Positions 1 to 9,270 of a DNA stretch of 64,000 nt are shown here, piece after piece (positions within the stretch are counted from its first letter, which is position 1; the number at the start of each line of letters is the position of its first letter). The stretch is from Planktothrix agardhii NIES-204 (GTDB taxonomy: Bacteria > Cyanobacteriota > Cyanobacteriia > Cyanobacteriales > Microcoleaceae): contig AP017991.1 of assembly GCA_003609755.1 (NCBI GenBank), positions 4,079,001 through 4,143,000 on the forward strand. The letters run 5' to 3'. A model generated the notes under the pieces. That model had not been told where the DNA came from. It was given only the letters and a program-made list of their open reading frames with translations, and did no database searches. The translations under genes were made by a program, and so were the position numbers.

Positions 1-1121
1 AAAAAATTCCCGCCTCTTTAGGTCAACTTCCCGCCTCAACATTTATTTATCCTCAACCTTTAGGAATTATCCTAATTATAGGCCCTTGGAATTATCCCTT
101 TCAACTATTGATTTCTCCTTTAATTGGAGCGATCGCGGCGGGCAATTGTGCAATTTTAAAACCTTCGGAAATTGCTGTTAATACCTCTAAAATTATTAGT
201 GATATTATCAGCAAAACCTTTAATTCTGAATATATTGCCGTGGTTGAAGGCGGAGTCGAAACCAGTCAAGAATTATTGGCCGAAAAGTTCGATCATATTT
301 TCTTTACCGGGGGGCAAAAAGTCGGTCAAATTGTCATGGAAGCCGCAGCTAAACATTTAACCCCAGTTACTTTAGAATTAGGAGGAAAAAGTCCCTGTAT
401 TGTCGAGGATGATATTCAATTAGATTATACCGCAAAACGGATTATTTGGGGTAAATTAATTAATGCGGGTCAAACTTGTATCGCCCCCGATTATTTATTA
501 GTGAATTGTCTAATAAAATCGGAATTAATTATCGCGTTGCAAAAATGGATTAAAACTTTTTTGGGCGATAATCCCGAAACCAGTCCCGACTATTCCCGGA
601 TTATTAATCACTTTCATTTTAACAGATTACAGCAATTTTTAAAAGCGGGCAATATTATCACTGGAGGCAAAACCAACCCAGAAACAAAATATATTGCTCC
701 CACTTTAATTGATAATATTTCCTGGGATGATTTAATTATGCAGGAGGAAATTTTTGGGCCGATTTTACCTATTTTAGAATATCAGGATTTAGGAGAAGCG
801 ATCGCAAAAATCAACAGTCGTCCCAAACCTTTAGCATTATATTTATTTTCTAACGATAAAAACAAACAAAACCGAATATTACAAGAAACCTCATCAGGAA
901 CCCTCTGTTTTAATGATACCGTACTGCAAATTGGGGGGAAATCTTTACCCTTTGGCGGTGTTGGAGAAAGTGGGATAGGAAGTTACCATGGAAAAACCAC
1001 CTTTGATCAATTTTCCCATTATCGCAGTGTATTAAAACAAACATTTTTATTAGATTTACCCCTACGTTATCCACCCTATAAAGGCAAAGAATGGTTAATA
1101 AAAAAAATTCTAATGCAATAA
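1..1121 (+). CDS. Aldehyde dehydrogenase, class 3 type (5' end outside window)
   Basis: This is the C-terminal part of an NAD(P)-dependent aldehyde dehydrogenase that oxidises aldehydes to acids. The frame is already open at base 3, and the segment PWNYPFQL is read before the first ATG, so the gene starts upstream of the window. The general-base Glu lies in LELGGKSP and the catalytic Cys in NAGQTCIAPD. The C-terminal half has the FGPILPIL and PFGGVGESGIG motifs typical of the class 3 family, which includes fatty-aldehyde dehydrogenases. A role in clearing fatty aldehydes is inferred from relatives. The stop is followed by a short gap to a convergent gene. Confidence 0.93.
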   Translation, partial: KIPASLGQLPASTFIYPQPLGIILIIGPWNYPFQLLISPLIGAIAAGNCAILKPSEIAVNTSKIISDIISKTFNSEYIAVVEGGVETSQELLAEKFDHIFFTGGQKVGQIVMEAAAKHLTPVTLELGGKSPCIVEDDIQLDYTAKRIIWGKLINAGQTCIAPDYLLVNCLIKSELIIALQKWIKTFLGDNPETSPDYSRIINHFHFNRLQQFLKAGNIITGGKTNPETKYIAPTLIDNISWDDLIMQEEIFGPILPILEYQDLGEAIAKINSRPKPLALYLFSNDKNKQNRILQETSSGTLCFNDTVLQIGGKSLPFGGVGESGIGSYHGKTTFDQFSHYRSVLKQTFLLDLPLRYPPYKGKEWLIKKILMQ

Positions 1122-1180
1122 TGCGGTTAAGAAATAGATATAAAATCGCTCTCAAAGCATTTTTAGGAATGTCGGATTAA

Positions 1181-2434
1181 TTAATCTAAAAATAAAGTTT
1201 TAAAGCTGTGGCGACGATATCGGGGGGAGTCGGGAGTGAAATAACTCCACAGGGTTTCCCAATAAAAAAATGAGATTCCATCAAAGCCGCGATCGCGCAC
1301 AACCTTCATTTGTTTTTCAATTTGTTCCATCGGAACAGGATGTCGCAATGTTCCACTTAATAACCCAATCATCACCGGAACTTTTTGCCTAGCAATTTGA
1401 ACCGATTCATGGTCTAATTCTGAAATAAATTTTACCATACTATCTCGATAAACTTGTAAAATAATTTCATCTACTAATCCTTGATTGACCCAGGTTAACC
1501 AATCTTGTAAATACATTTCATAGGTATATTCATAAGGATTAGGGGATAAAGAAATAAGACAATTAGGTTTAGATATTTTAACTTTTTTAACAATTCTTTC
1601 AACTAATTTAGTAATTTTATTTGCTCTCCAACTTCGCCATTCTTGATCATAATAATCATTAGGGGGAGACTGACCATTATGTTCTTTTTGATAGAGTTTA
1701 ATGGTATATTCATCATAGCCAAATTCCACGGGAAGACCGAAATGATCATCCAGTTGAATCCCATCAATATTATATTTCATCACTACTTCTAAAATCAAAT
1801 CTTCAATAAACTGCTGGACTTGCGGATGAAAGGGATTTAACCAGACATTTTGAATCGTCATCGCTTCTAAAATTTGATTCACAATCCAGTTTTTAACTTT
1901 AGTTTGATAGGAAACATCCTCAGAACTCCTTAAAGGATCTAACTCTTTTTCTCCTTTTTGAGTTTGGGCGATCCAGTCGGGATGTCGTTGGACAATAGCA
2001 GAGTTTTTAGGCGCCATAAACCCATATTCAAACCAAGGAATTACTTTTAATCCTTTTCTGTGTCCTTCTAAGACAATTTTTGATAGGATATCTCCCCCTA
2101 ATTGGGTTATATTTAATAATGAATCTTGAGAGCGACCCATGACTCTTTTTCCCACTGCACTTTTATAAAATGTGCTTCCTCTATTCCAAACTACGGGATA
2201 AATGGTATTAAATTTTAGTTGGGATAATTGATCTAAAGCGCGATTAATTCCCCAAGGAAAAAATAAGACTCCACTACTAACATTTGTTAACCAAACTCCT
2301 CTAACTTCATTGGGGATAATTAAAATCGGTTGCGAAGATGTGGGGGAAATTAAAAGGGCGATCGCTAAAATCAATGATAAAATTAAACTGGAAATTCCAT
2401 AGATAATTAAGCTGGTTTTTTTTGTTAATTTCAT
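1181..2434 (-). CDS. Family 10-like glycosyl hydrolase (GHL10/DUF187), membrane-anchored
   Basis: A secreted or membrane-tethered protein of about 417 residues. A hydrophobic segment after MKLTKK acts as signal or anchor. The rest reads as a TIM-barrel glycosidase-like domain starting at EVRGVWLTNV, with DGIQLDDHFG and GISFFYWETLW as strand-end motifs. These match the GHL10 (DUF187, YngK-like) family, thought to act on cell-wall or extracellular polysaccharide; the substrate is unknown. A longer frame opens at a GTG at 2455, but the ATG at 2434 directly precedes the Lys-rich n-region and is preferred. It converges on the aldehyde dehydrogenase gene. Confidence 0.8.
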   Translation of the reverse strand: MKLTKKTSLIIYGISSLILSLILAIALLISPTSSQPILIIPNEVRGVWLTNVSSGVLFFPWGINRALDQLSQLKFNTIYPVVWNRGSTFYKSAVGKRVMGRSQDSLLNITQLGGDILSKIVLEGHRKGLKVIPWFEYGFMAPKNSAIVQRHPDWIAQTQKGEKELDPLRSSEDVSYQTKVKNWIVNQILEAMTIQNVWLNPFHPQVQQFIEDLILEVVMKYNIDGIQLDDHFGLPVEFGYDEYTIKLYQKEHNGQSPPNDYYDQEWRSWRANKITKLVERIVKKVKISKPNCLISLSPNPYEYTYEMYLQDWLTWVNQGLVDEIILQVYRDSMVKFISELDHESVQIARQKVPVMIGLLSGTLRHPVPMEQIEKQMKVVRDRGFDGISFFYWETLWSYFTPDSPRYRRHSFKTLFLD

Positions 2435-2514
2435 TATTATTAAGAAAGGAAACACAAAGGCACTAAGACACGAAGAAGGAGAATTGCAAGCGCAACCTCA
2501 AATAATAGATTATT

Positions 2515-4056
2515 TTAATATAATTTTTTCCATTGCTGATCAATATTTTGGGTCGTATCAATGGTGGTAAGATAGTTTTTTTCGGAATCTGTAAAAGGTT
2601 GAGATTTGGTACGTTGGGAGGTTAATAAATCAATAGTTGCGTCAGAAATATCCCCTTGACGTTGTTGTAAACGTTCTTGTAAAATATCCATTGGTGCTGT
2701 ACATTCAATAATTTGTAGGGGTAATTGATGGGTATGACAGGTTTCTATGACTTCTCCCCGTCGTTCTTGTTGCTCATATTTGGCATCTAAAATTACCCAA
2801 AATCCTTGTTTTGCTAATAATAATCCTAATTCTAATAACCGTTTATAGATTTTTTCGGTCATCTCTGGAGTATAGATTTCTTCTCCTCCTGGTTCGTGGA
2901 GAGGAACATTTGCTAAATGTTTTCTAACTGCATCGGAACGAATATGAATAGCATTTAATTGTTTAGATAGTTGGCGGGCGGTGGTGCTTTTTCCTGACCC
3001 CGATAACCCCGACATCATCACGATTCCTCCTGAAGATTTGCGGGTATATTGCCAAGCTAATTTATAATATTGACTGGCTTCTTGTTTGGCTATTTCTTTT
3101 TGTTTTTCAGTAATAGCTGAATCATCTAATATTAAGGAATTAATTTTGGCTCTAACATAGGCTTGACGGGTTAAATAAAAGGGTAATAATTGTAATCCTT
3201 CCCAGTCTCCAGTGTTTTCAATATAAGTATTTAAAAACTTATTTCCTAAATCATTCCTTCCTCGTCCTTCTAAGTCCATAACTACAAAAGCTACATCATA
3301 AATCACATCTACAAACCGAAATTCTTGATTGAATTCAATCCGATCAAATAGTAATATTTTGTCTTGATAAATACAGATATTTTTTAAATGTAAATCTCCA
3401 TGACATTCTCGAATAAATCGGTTTTTAATCCGACTCTTAAAAATAGCTTCATGGGTTTCAAAAAAGCTGTCTGTATATTGTTTGGTTTGTTCATATTGTT
3501 CTTGAGTTTGACAACAACCAATATATTTTTCTGTTTTTAGATAGTTTCCATCAATAGCATGACGAATTTGAGCAATTTCTCCAAATTTTAAAATATGCTC
3601 ATTGCTGGGACAATTGAGATGAAACTTAGCCACAACATTTCCTAAAGTTTCCATTTCCTGCTTAGTTAATTTATCTTGATTAAATAAATTAATAAATAAA
3701 TTTTCTTGGGGGAATTGGCGCATTTTTAAGCTATATTCAATGGCATGATTTTGATTTTCCCCAAATTGAAAGCGATCGCCTATTTCTATTATTGGTAAAA
3801 CCTCTAAATACAATTCCGGTGCTTGTTGCTGGTTCATTTGTAATTCTTGTTCACAAAAATATCGTCGTTTCTCTAAAGTTGAATAATCTAAAAATCCAAA
3901 GTCAACTATTTTTTTTATTTTATAAGCATATTCTCCCGTTAATAATATAAATGAAATATGAGTTTGTAAAAGTTCAATGGGTTCCTGTACCGGATGGGGA
4001 TAAAAATCCGGTTCTAACATTTGTTGAATTAGCAGAGGAAGTTCAGAGTCAGTCAT
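2515..4056 (-). CDS. Aminoglycoside-phosphotransferase-like / P-loop kinase fusion
   Basis: A 513-residue two-domain protein. Residues about 30-330 form an APH/choline-kinase-like domain with the catalytic loop HGDLHLKN at 219-226 and a following LLFDRIEF that supplies the metal-binding Asp. Residues about 343-513 form an adenylate-kinase-like P-loop ATPase with Walker A GLSGSGKST at 350-358. The pair is a known bacterial architecture (bifunctional aminoglycoside phosphotransferase/ATP-binding protein) whose substrate is not established. It is unlikely to be an antibiotic resistance gene. The start ATG at 4056 faces the divergent kinase gene at 4230 across 173 bases. Confidence 0.85.
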   Translation of the reverse strand: MTDSELPLLIQQMLEPDFYPHPVQEPIELLQTHISFILLTGEYAYKIKKIVDFGFLDYSTLEKRRYFCEQELQMNQQQAPELYLEVLPIIEIGDRFQFGENQNHAIEYSLKMRQFPQENLFINLFNQDKLTKQEMETLGNVVAKFHLNCPSNEHILKFGEIAQIRHAIDGNYLKTEKYIGCCQTQEQYEQTKQYTDSFFETHEAIFKSRIKNRFIRECHGDLHLKNICIYQDKILLFDRIEFNQEFRFVDVIYDVAFVVMDLEGRGRNDLGNKFLNTYIENTGDWEGLQLLPFYLTRQAYVRAKINSLILDDSAITEKQKEIAKQEASQYYKLAWQYTRKSSGGIVMMSGLSGSGKSTTARQLSKQLNAIHIRSDAVRKHLANVPLHEPGGEEIYTPEMTEKIYKRLLELGLLLAKQGFWVILDAKYEQQERRGEVIETCHTHQLPLQIIECTAPMDILQERLQQRQGDISDATIDLLTSQRTKSQPFTDSEKNYLTTIDTTQNIDQQWKKLY

Positions 4057-4229
4057 ATTAAAAAAAGATCAAAATGAATTGAATTTTGCGAAAGAAACGG
4101 TAATCAGTTGGGTATTATTTTTATTATCTCACCGAAAAAAGCAAATTCTCATAATTTGAAAATAAAAGTTACAGAAAATTTGCTATGATCAACGATAGAA
4201 TTGTTCAAACCGTTTTACAGAAATAGTCA

Positions 4230-5231
4230 ATGACAGAACCCAAATCCTTTAATGTCTTTGGTGTTGGAAATGCCCTCCTCGATATTTTGGCATTAGTTGA
4301 GGATAATTTTATTCAAAGCCATGACCTCAACCGAGGTGCTATGACCCTGATGGATACGGTCAAACAGGGGAAATTATTGCAACAATTAGAAAACAATTCT
4401 CTAGAATTACGTTGTGGGGGCTCTGCTGCTAATACTATGATTGCGATCGCCCAAAGTGGCGGTACGGGAATTTATTCGGGTAAAGTTAGTACGGACACCA
4501 ATGGCGAATTTTATCAACAGGATATGGTCGCCGCTGGAATTGGGTTTGAAATTGAACCCGCCGAGAGTAGCCAAGGGCCAACGGGAACCTGTTTAGTATT
4601 AACAACTCCCGACGCAGAACGTACTATGTGTACTAATTTGGGGGTTTCCACAACCTTATCGGTGACGGATATTAATCTTGAGCATTTGGGTCAGTGTGAA
4701 TACAGTTATATTGAGGGCTATTTGTGGGATGCACCCGAACCCCGTAAGGCTAGTATTGAAACGATGGAACATTCCAAACGCCTAGGGGTAAAAGTGGCGT
4801 TTACCTTTTCCGATATGTTTTTAGTGGGACGGTTTGGGGATGATTTTCGCAGTGTTTTAACTGAATATTGTGATGTCTTGTTTTGTAATGCGGATGAGGT
4901 GCGCCACTTCTGCGGTAGCGAAGATTTAGAGGTTTGCGCCCGTCAGTTAGGAGAAAAGGTAAATTTTGTTTTTATTACTAATAGTGATAAGGGCTGTTTA
5001 GTAGTGGAAAACCAAACCCTAATTCATGTTCACGGTTTCCCGGTTAAACCCGTGGATACTGTTGGGGCGGGGGATGCCTTTGCAGGTGGGGTATTATACG
5101 GACTTACCAACGGTTTAACCACTACCCAAGCCGCCCGTTGGGGAAACTATCTCGGTTCCCAAATTGTTCAAATTCATGGCCCCCGCTTACCCGGATCTCA
5201 ACGGGATAAATTAAAGGAAATTATTAGTTAG
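4230..5231 (+). CDS. PfkB-family carbohydrate/adenosine kinase
   Basis: A 333-residue ribokinase-fold enzyme that phosphorylates a sugar or nucleoside using ATP. It shows the N-terminal VGNALLDI strand, the PfkB signature around CGGSAANT (62-69) and the catalytic anion-hole motif DTVGAGDAFAGG (276-287), with Asp282 as the expected base. Full-length members with this N-terminus are usually annotated as adenosine kinase, but fructokinase-like activity cannot be excluded by eye. It stands alone, divergent from the upstream kinase fusion and convergent with rplY. Confidence 0.88.
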   Translation: MTEPKSFNVFGVGNALLDILALVEDNFIQSHDLNRGAMTLMDTVKQGKLLQQLENNSLELRCGGSAANTMIAIAQSGGTGIYSGKVSTDTNGEFYQQDMVAAGIGFEIEPAESSQGPTGTCLVLTTPDAERTMCTNLGVSTTLSVTDINLEHLGQCEYSYIEGYLWDAPEPRKASIETMEHSKRLGVKVAFTFSDMFLVGRFGDDFRSVLTEYCDVLFCNADEVRHFCGSEDLEVCARQLGEKVNFVFITNSDKGCLVVENQTLIHVHGFPVKPVDTVGAGDAFAGGVLYGLTNGLTTTQAARWGNYLGSQIVQIHGPRLPGSQRDKLKEIIS

Positions 5232-5331
5232 GGTCTGGGGTGAGGGTTCGGGTTTCGGGGTTATTAGCAAGGGAGGACGCTCTCATTGCTCTTTGCAAAC
5301 TGCTCCCCCTGCTTCCCCCTACTCCCTAAAA

Positions 5332-5916
5332 TTAAGCCTCGACGTCCCCTTCCTCACCCCGCTCAGGATGAATAATACTAACAACCACTTGTTCGCCATC
5401 ACCGGTGGGTTTAACTCCATCAGGTAATGTGAGTTCTCTAATGTGTAGGGCTTGACCTTGATGTAATTCTGTGACATCGACATCAATACGGGCCGGAATA
5501 TTACCCGGTTCGCACTCAATTTCCAATTCAGAGAGGACGACATCTAACAGACCGCCTTCCATTTTGACCCCGACGGGTTCGCCGACGAAATGCAGACGAA
5601 CAGAAACGGTTAAACTGTCTTGTTGAGCCACGGAAAAGAAGCTCAGGTGATAGGGAAATCCCTTCCAAGAATGTTTTTGCACTTCTCTGAGTAGGGTTTT
5701 ACCACTCCAAGAGATATCAGGAATATTCAGTTGAATTAGAGCCTGGTTAACAACGTTCTTTTTGAGTAGGTTTTCTACGGTTTTCGCCGGAATGGTAATG
5801 CTAATGGATTCTGCCCCTTGATGGCCATACAGCACCGCCGGAATTAATCCTTGACGACGCAAAGCATTGGGTTTAGAGCCTTCTGGTCGTTTTTGACCTT
5901 CAATCGTGATTTCCAT
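5332..5916 (-). CDS. rplY: 50S ribosomal protein L25/Ctc
   Basis: A protein of 194 residues that binds 5S rRNA in the large ribosomal subunit. The N-terminal L25 domain begins MEITIEGQKRPEGSKPNALR and is followed by the TL5/Ctc beta domain seen in the long form of L25. The open frame extends 27 codons upstream to 5997, but the extension is not L25-like, and a good TATAAT box lies inside it at 5969-5974. The ATG at 5916 is therefore the start. Confidence 0.95.
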   Translation of the reverse strand: MEITIEGQKRPEGSKPNALRRQGLIPAVLYGHQGAESISITIPAKTVENLLKKNVVNQALIQLNIPDISWSGKTLLREVQKHSWKGFPYHLSFFSVAQQDSLTVSVRLHFVGEPVGVKMEGGLLDVVLSELEIECEPGNIPARIDVDVTELHQGQALHIRELTLPDGVKPTGDGEQVVVSIIHPERGEEGDVEA

Positions 5917-6253
5917 GAGGTTTCTTTTACTTAGGGTAAAACGCTTAAAAATTTTTAGCCAAACTGTCATTATACCAAAATCTAGCCAAATCGCCATAAA
6001 AAATCAGCCAGTGTTTAATTGATTTCTAGGCTTTACCAGGGAATAGCCAATTATCGCTGATCCGTCACTCTAACCCTTGAAGGGAAAACCTTGATTTTTA
6101 TTGGTCTGAAAGGTTTTAACTTCGTTGAAATACCCCAAAATGACAAAAGAGGGGTAAATCTAGGCGAGGCGTGCGACTTTCAGCGCACCCCAGTTTCCAA
6201 TACTTATCAACAAATTTCATAACATATCAAAAACTCCACAATTTTTTTAACTA
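5917..6253. other. Intergenic region, rplY / TM2 gene
   Basis: This 337-base gap holds the putative rplY -10 box and the 3' flank of the TM2-domain gene. I see no supported open reading frame. A short hairpin-like stretch, GCGTGCGACTTTCAGCGCAC near 6169-6188, could be structured, but it lacks a T-run and is not called as a terminator. Confidence 0.5.
5969..5974 (-). promoter_or_regulatory. Probable -10 box for rplY
   Basis: Read on the minus strand this is a perfect TATAAT, about 53 bases upstream of the chosen rplY start. No strong -35 hexamer is evident at 16-18 bases. The call rests on the -10 match and position only. Confidence 0.4.
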
Positions 6254-7927
6254 CTAAGTAGCCAATGATAAAGGTAGAATGGTAGACTTGCCAAATATTC
6301 CACTAGGAATTTGCAATTTTAAATCTTTTGATGTTAGAGGAACTTCAAATATAATAGTTATCCTTTTTTGTAATCCTGGTTGAATCTCTGTTAGAATAAA
6401 TTCTGCTGTTTCATCCCCTGACATAGTTAAAGCTGTTCCTGCTTCTGAAGACGTGCTAAATTGACGATCTTCATGATCAATTAAAGTTATCATTGAAACT
6501 GATATAGTCCGAGTTTTTTTACTATCATTACGAACTATTAAGCGAATAATTATAAACTCTCCACCAGCACTATTATGATTGCCTAATACCCCAGAAATAG
6601 TTCGTTTTTTTTCAACCTGATCAACAATATGAATAGTTTCATCAACTAAAGCTGCTGCAACTAGCTTACCTTTATACTGAACTCTGACTAAATTGGGAAG
6701 TTGTGCAATTAATTTTTCTTTTTCCGCTTCTTTTTCTTTTTTAAGCCTTTCGTTTTGAATTTCTTGCTGTTTTCTTAATTCTTTTTCCCTTTGTTGTTCT
6801 AATTTTAACTGTTCTAATTTTAGTTGTTCTTCCTTTTCTTTTTCAAGATTTCTCTGCATTAAATCGGCTTCATACTCAGCAATTTTAACTTGAGATTCTG
6901 CATAAGATTGTGTTCCTTCCGGTACTTGCCTTAAAGACATTAAAGCTGGAGATAGCATTCCTGTTTCTCCTAATTTTAATCCAGCCTGTAAGAACTGATG
7001 GGCTATTTGTTCTTGTTGTTCTTTTTCTTTTACTTCTCTTTCAGCTTGCTTTTGTTTCAGAGCTTCTCCAAATTCATTAATTTTTTGTTGAGCTTCCTCA
7101 TAAGCTTGTGTTCCTTCCGGTACTTGCCTTAAAGACATTAAAGCTGGAGATAGCATTCCTGTTTCTCCTAATTTTAATCCAGCCTGTAAAAACTGATGGG
7201 CTCTTTGTTCTTGTTGTTCTTTTTCTTTCTGTTTCAGAGCTTCTCCGAATTCATTAATTTTTTGTTGAGCTTCATCGTAAGCTTCTGAATTAGCTTGAAT
7301 TGTCTTTAATCGAGATATAGCAGAATTAAAATTACCAGCACTTCCTTCTTCTGCTGCTTTCCAAAGTATCTGTCTGTCTAACTTATTTTGATATTCAGTT
7401 AGTTTATTTTGGATATCTTGATTAGATTGACAACCAGGTAATACTGATACAGTTTTTAGTTCTTTGATTGCAGCTTCAAAGTTATCAATGGAAGCATGGT
7501 TTAAAGCTCTTTCAAGAGATTCATTAATTAAAGGATTTTCAAATTCCTTAACTTTTTGAGCTATACCTAAAGCTTTAGAACGATTATATTGATCAATTTT
7601 ATCCATTATAGATAAACATTCAATTAAAGCTGCTATAACTGGAATGATTGTTAAAGATTCATCAATGGCTGTAGTAATCATTACTACTACTGTATAAACT
7701 GCTCCTATAGCATAATCACCTAAATAGTAGCGATGAGCGCCTAGAAAACCGAATATTACACCTAATGTAAATCCTACTCTTTTGCGTTTTCTTACCTTTT
7801 TGATTGATTTTTGAAACATGAGCCTTTGAGGTTCATTCATTTCTTGAATTAACTCAAATTCCCCTAAATTATCTGGTGAATTAAACTGACGAATTAGAGA
7901 TTTTATCTTATGATTAACAAATTCCAT
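6254..7927 (-). CDS. TM2-domain protein with internal coiled-coil repeats
   Basis: A 557-residue protein. Near residues 48-110 it has a TM2 domain: two hydrophobic helices around the motif GAHRYYLGDYAIG. A long Glu/Lys/Gln-rich coiled-coil region follows, containing two nearly identical copies of a segment with the core FLQAGLKLGETGMLSPAL. The last 120 or so residues are beta-rich and Ig-like, resembling DUF4352-type extracellular domains (my judgement). Function is unknown; TM2 proteins are membrane proteins of diverse and mostly uncharacterised roles. It is monocistronic on the minus strand. Confidence 0.7.
   Translation of the reverse strand: MEFVNHKIKSLIRQFNSPDNLGEFELIQEMNEPQRLMFQKSIKKVRKRKRVGFTLGVIFGFLGAHRYYLGDYAIGAVYTVVVMITTAIDESLTIIPVIAALIECLSIMDKIDQYNRSKALGIAQKVKEFENPLINESLERALNHASIDNFEAAIKELKTVSVLPGCQSNQDIQNKLTEYQNKLDRQILWKAAEEGSAGNFNSAISRLKTIQANSEAYDEAQQKINEFGEALKQKEKEQQEQRAHQFLQAGLKLGETGMLSPALMSLRQVPEGTQAYEEAQQKINEFGEALKQKQAEREVKEKEQQEQIAHQFLQAGLKLGETGMLSPALMSLRQVPEGTQSYAESQVKIAEYEADLMQRNLEKEKEEQLKLEQLKLEQQREKELRKQQEIQNERLKKEKEAEKEKLIAQLPNLVRVQYKGKLVAAALVDETIHIVDQVEKKRTISGVLGNHNSAGGEFIIIRLIVRNDSKKTRTISVSMITLIDHEDRQFSTSSEAGTALTMSGDETAEFILTEIQPGLQKRITIIFEVPLTSKDLKLQIPSGIFGKSTILPLSLAT
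6909..7233 (-). repeat. Intragenic direct repeat in the TM2 gene
   Basis: Two nearly identical DNA blocks, about 6909-7035 and 7107-7233 (offset 198 bases), encode the duplicated segment LGETGMLSPALMSLRQVPEG. The shorter linker with core INEFGEALKQK is also duplicated. Near-identity at the DNA level points to a recent duplication. Confidence 0.85.
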
Positions 7928-8031
7928 AGTTTTACCCTAACAATGAAATAATTTAGATATTAAGCGAGTTCTAGGATTATTTTACCTAGTCATAAAACAT
8001 AATATCATTAGCGAACTCAAAAAGCAAGGAA

Positions 8032-8059
8032 TAAAACTCCTCCCCTGGGTAAGGGGAGG
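8032..8059 (-). terminator. Rho-independent terminator of the DHODH-like gene
   Basis: A perfect 8-bp stem (CCTCCCCT / AGGGGAGG, 8039-8059) with a 5-base loop lies just past the stop of the minus-strand gene. On that strand it is followed by GTTTTATT. This would end the nifJ/DHODH-like transcription unit. Confidence 0.5.
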
Positions 8060-8072
8060 ACTAGGGTGGGGT

Positions 8073-9083
8073 CTAAACTAAACTATGATCGGGTTGATAG
8101 GATGTAATTGTCTTCATATATTGGGCGCGTTCATAAGCTGATTGATCTTCACAATTGAGTTGGGACATAGAACCTTGCATCTGTTTAATAGAATGATATT
8201 CGTGTTCTTCCATCCAGTGTTTCATATCCTCCTCCATGACTTTAATATAATTAAAACCATGACGTAATAAGGTAGAACAAACTTGAGTAATTTTTGCCCC
8301 CGCCATTAACACTTTAATTGCATCATGACCCCGTTGAACCCCACTGGTACAGGCTAAATCCGCATTAATTCGACCATATAAAATCGCAATCCAACGCATA
8401 GGTAAACGCAGGTCATGGGGACTACTTAAAATTGTTCCAGGTTCAACAATCAATTCTTCGGGATTAATATCCGGTTGCAGGAAGCGATTAAATAATACTA
8501 AACCATCGGCCCCCGCATCGCAACATTGTTTCGCCATATTCGCCATATTGCTGAAATAGGGACTCAGTTTTAAAGCCAGAGGAATAGTAACTTCTGCCTT
8601 AACATCTCTAATGGTATTGAGATAGTTTTGTTCGATTTGTTCTCCTGTTAAATTAATGTCCGTTGGTACATAATAAATATTCAATTCCAGAGCATTCGCC
8701 CCCGCCTGTTGCATCAGTTGAGCATATTCCACCCAACCCCCAGGAGAAAAACCATTTAAACTAGCAATAATCGGGATATTTGTTGATTCTCTAGCCTGAC
8801 GAATATGTTCTAAATAAAGTTCTGGCCCAACGTGGTATTCATCGGGTTCGGGAAAATAACTTAATGCTTCTGCAAAGCTATTTGTTCCGTATTCTAAATG
8901 ATGATGCAGTTCAAATTTATCTCGCAGTAATTGTTCCTCAAATAAGGAATGTAAAACCACCGCCGCCGCCCCCGCATCTTCTAAACGTTTAATATTATCA
9001 ATATCTTCAGATAACGGTGCAGCAGCAGAAGGAACAATCGGAGTTCGTAAATTTAATCCTAGATAAGTTGTGGTTAAATCCAT
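8073..9083 (-). CDS. Dihydroorotate dehydrogenase-like FMN protein, nifJ-linked
   Basis: A 336-residue TIM-barrel flavoprotein of the DHODH superfamily. Recognisable segments are the N-terminus GLNLRTPIVPSA, SLNGFSPGGWVEYAQ and the C-terminal barrel region with SGVQRGHDAIKVLMAG. Proteins of this subgroup are annotated as dihydroorotate dehydrogenase-like and, from what I recall, often lie next to PFOR genes in cyanobacteria. Linkage to nifJ suggests a role in anaerobic redox metabolism rather than pyrimidine synthesis, but this is inference. It follows nifJ on the same strand after a 187-base repeat-filled gap. Confidence 0.85.
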   Translation of the reverse strand: MDLTTTYLGLNLRTPIVPSAAAPLSEDIDNIKRLEDAGAAAVVLHSLFEEQLLRDKFELHHHLEYGTNSFAEALSYFPEPDEYHVGPELYLEHIRQARESTNIPIIASLNGFSPGGWVEYAQLMQQAGANALELNIYYVPTDINLTGEQIEQNYLNTIRDVKAEVTIPLALKLSPYFSNMANMAKQCCDAGADGLVLFNRFLQPDINPEELIVEPGTILSSPHDLRLPMRWIAILYGRINADLACTSGVQRGHDAIKVLMAGAKITQVCSTLLRHGFNYIKVMEEDMKHWMEEHEYHSIKQMQGSMSQLNCEDQSAYERAQYMKTITSYQPDHSLV

Positions 9084-9128
9084 TGTTTTTAGTCCTAGGT
9101 TTTAGATGATTAATAATGATTGGTTTTG

Positions 9129-9255
9129 CGAGGAGATCAGACCCCCTAAATCCCCCTTACTAAGGGGGACTTTGATTTTCCGGTTCCCCCCTCAAAAAAA
9201 GGGACTTTGAACATCCGGTTCCCCCCTTACCAATGGGGCTAGGGGGGTCTAGGGG
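9129..9255. repeat. C/G-run palindromic repeat, nifJ / DHODH-like gap
   Basis: A stretch built of CCCCCTAAATCCCCC-type and complementary GGGGGACTTTGA-type blocks, with ends that pair (GACCCCCTAAATCCCCC with GGGGCTAGGGGGGTC). Similar sequence recurs at 21488-21587 and inside the decayed gene at 60460-60600, so it is a dispersed family and not a local regulatory element. Confidence 0.7.
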
Positions 9256-9270
9256 CAAGTTAAGAAGGGT

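Noticed and set aside
2515-4056. Aminoglycoside resistance gene
   Set aside because: The APH-like domain is fused to a P-loop kinase, an architecture of unknown chromosomal function, not a resistance enzyme.
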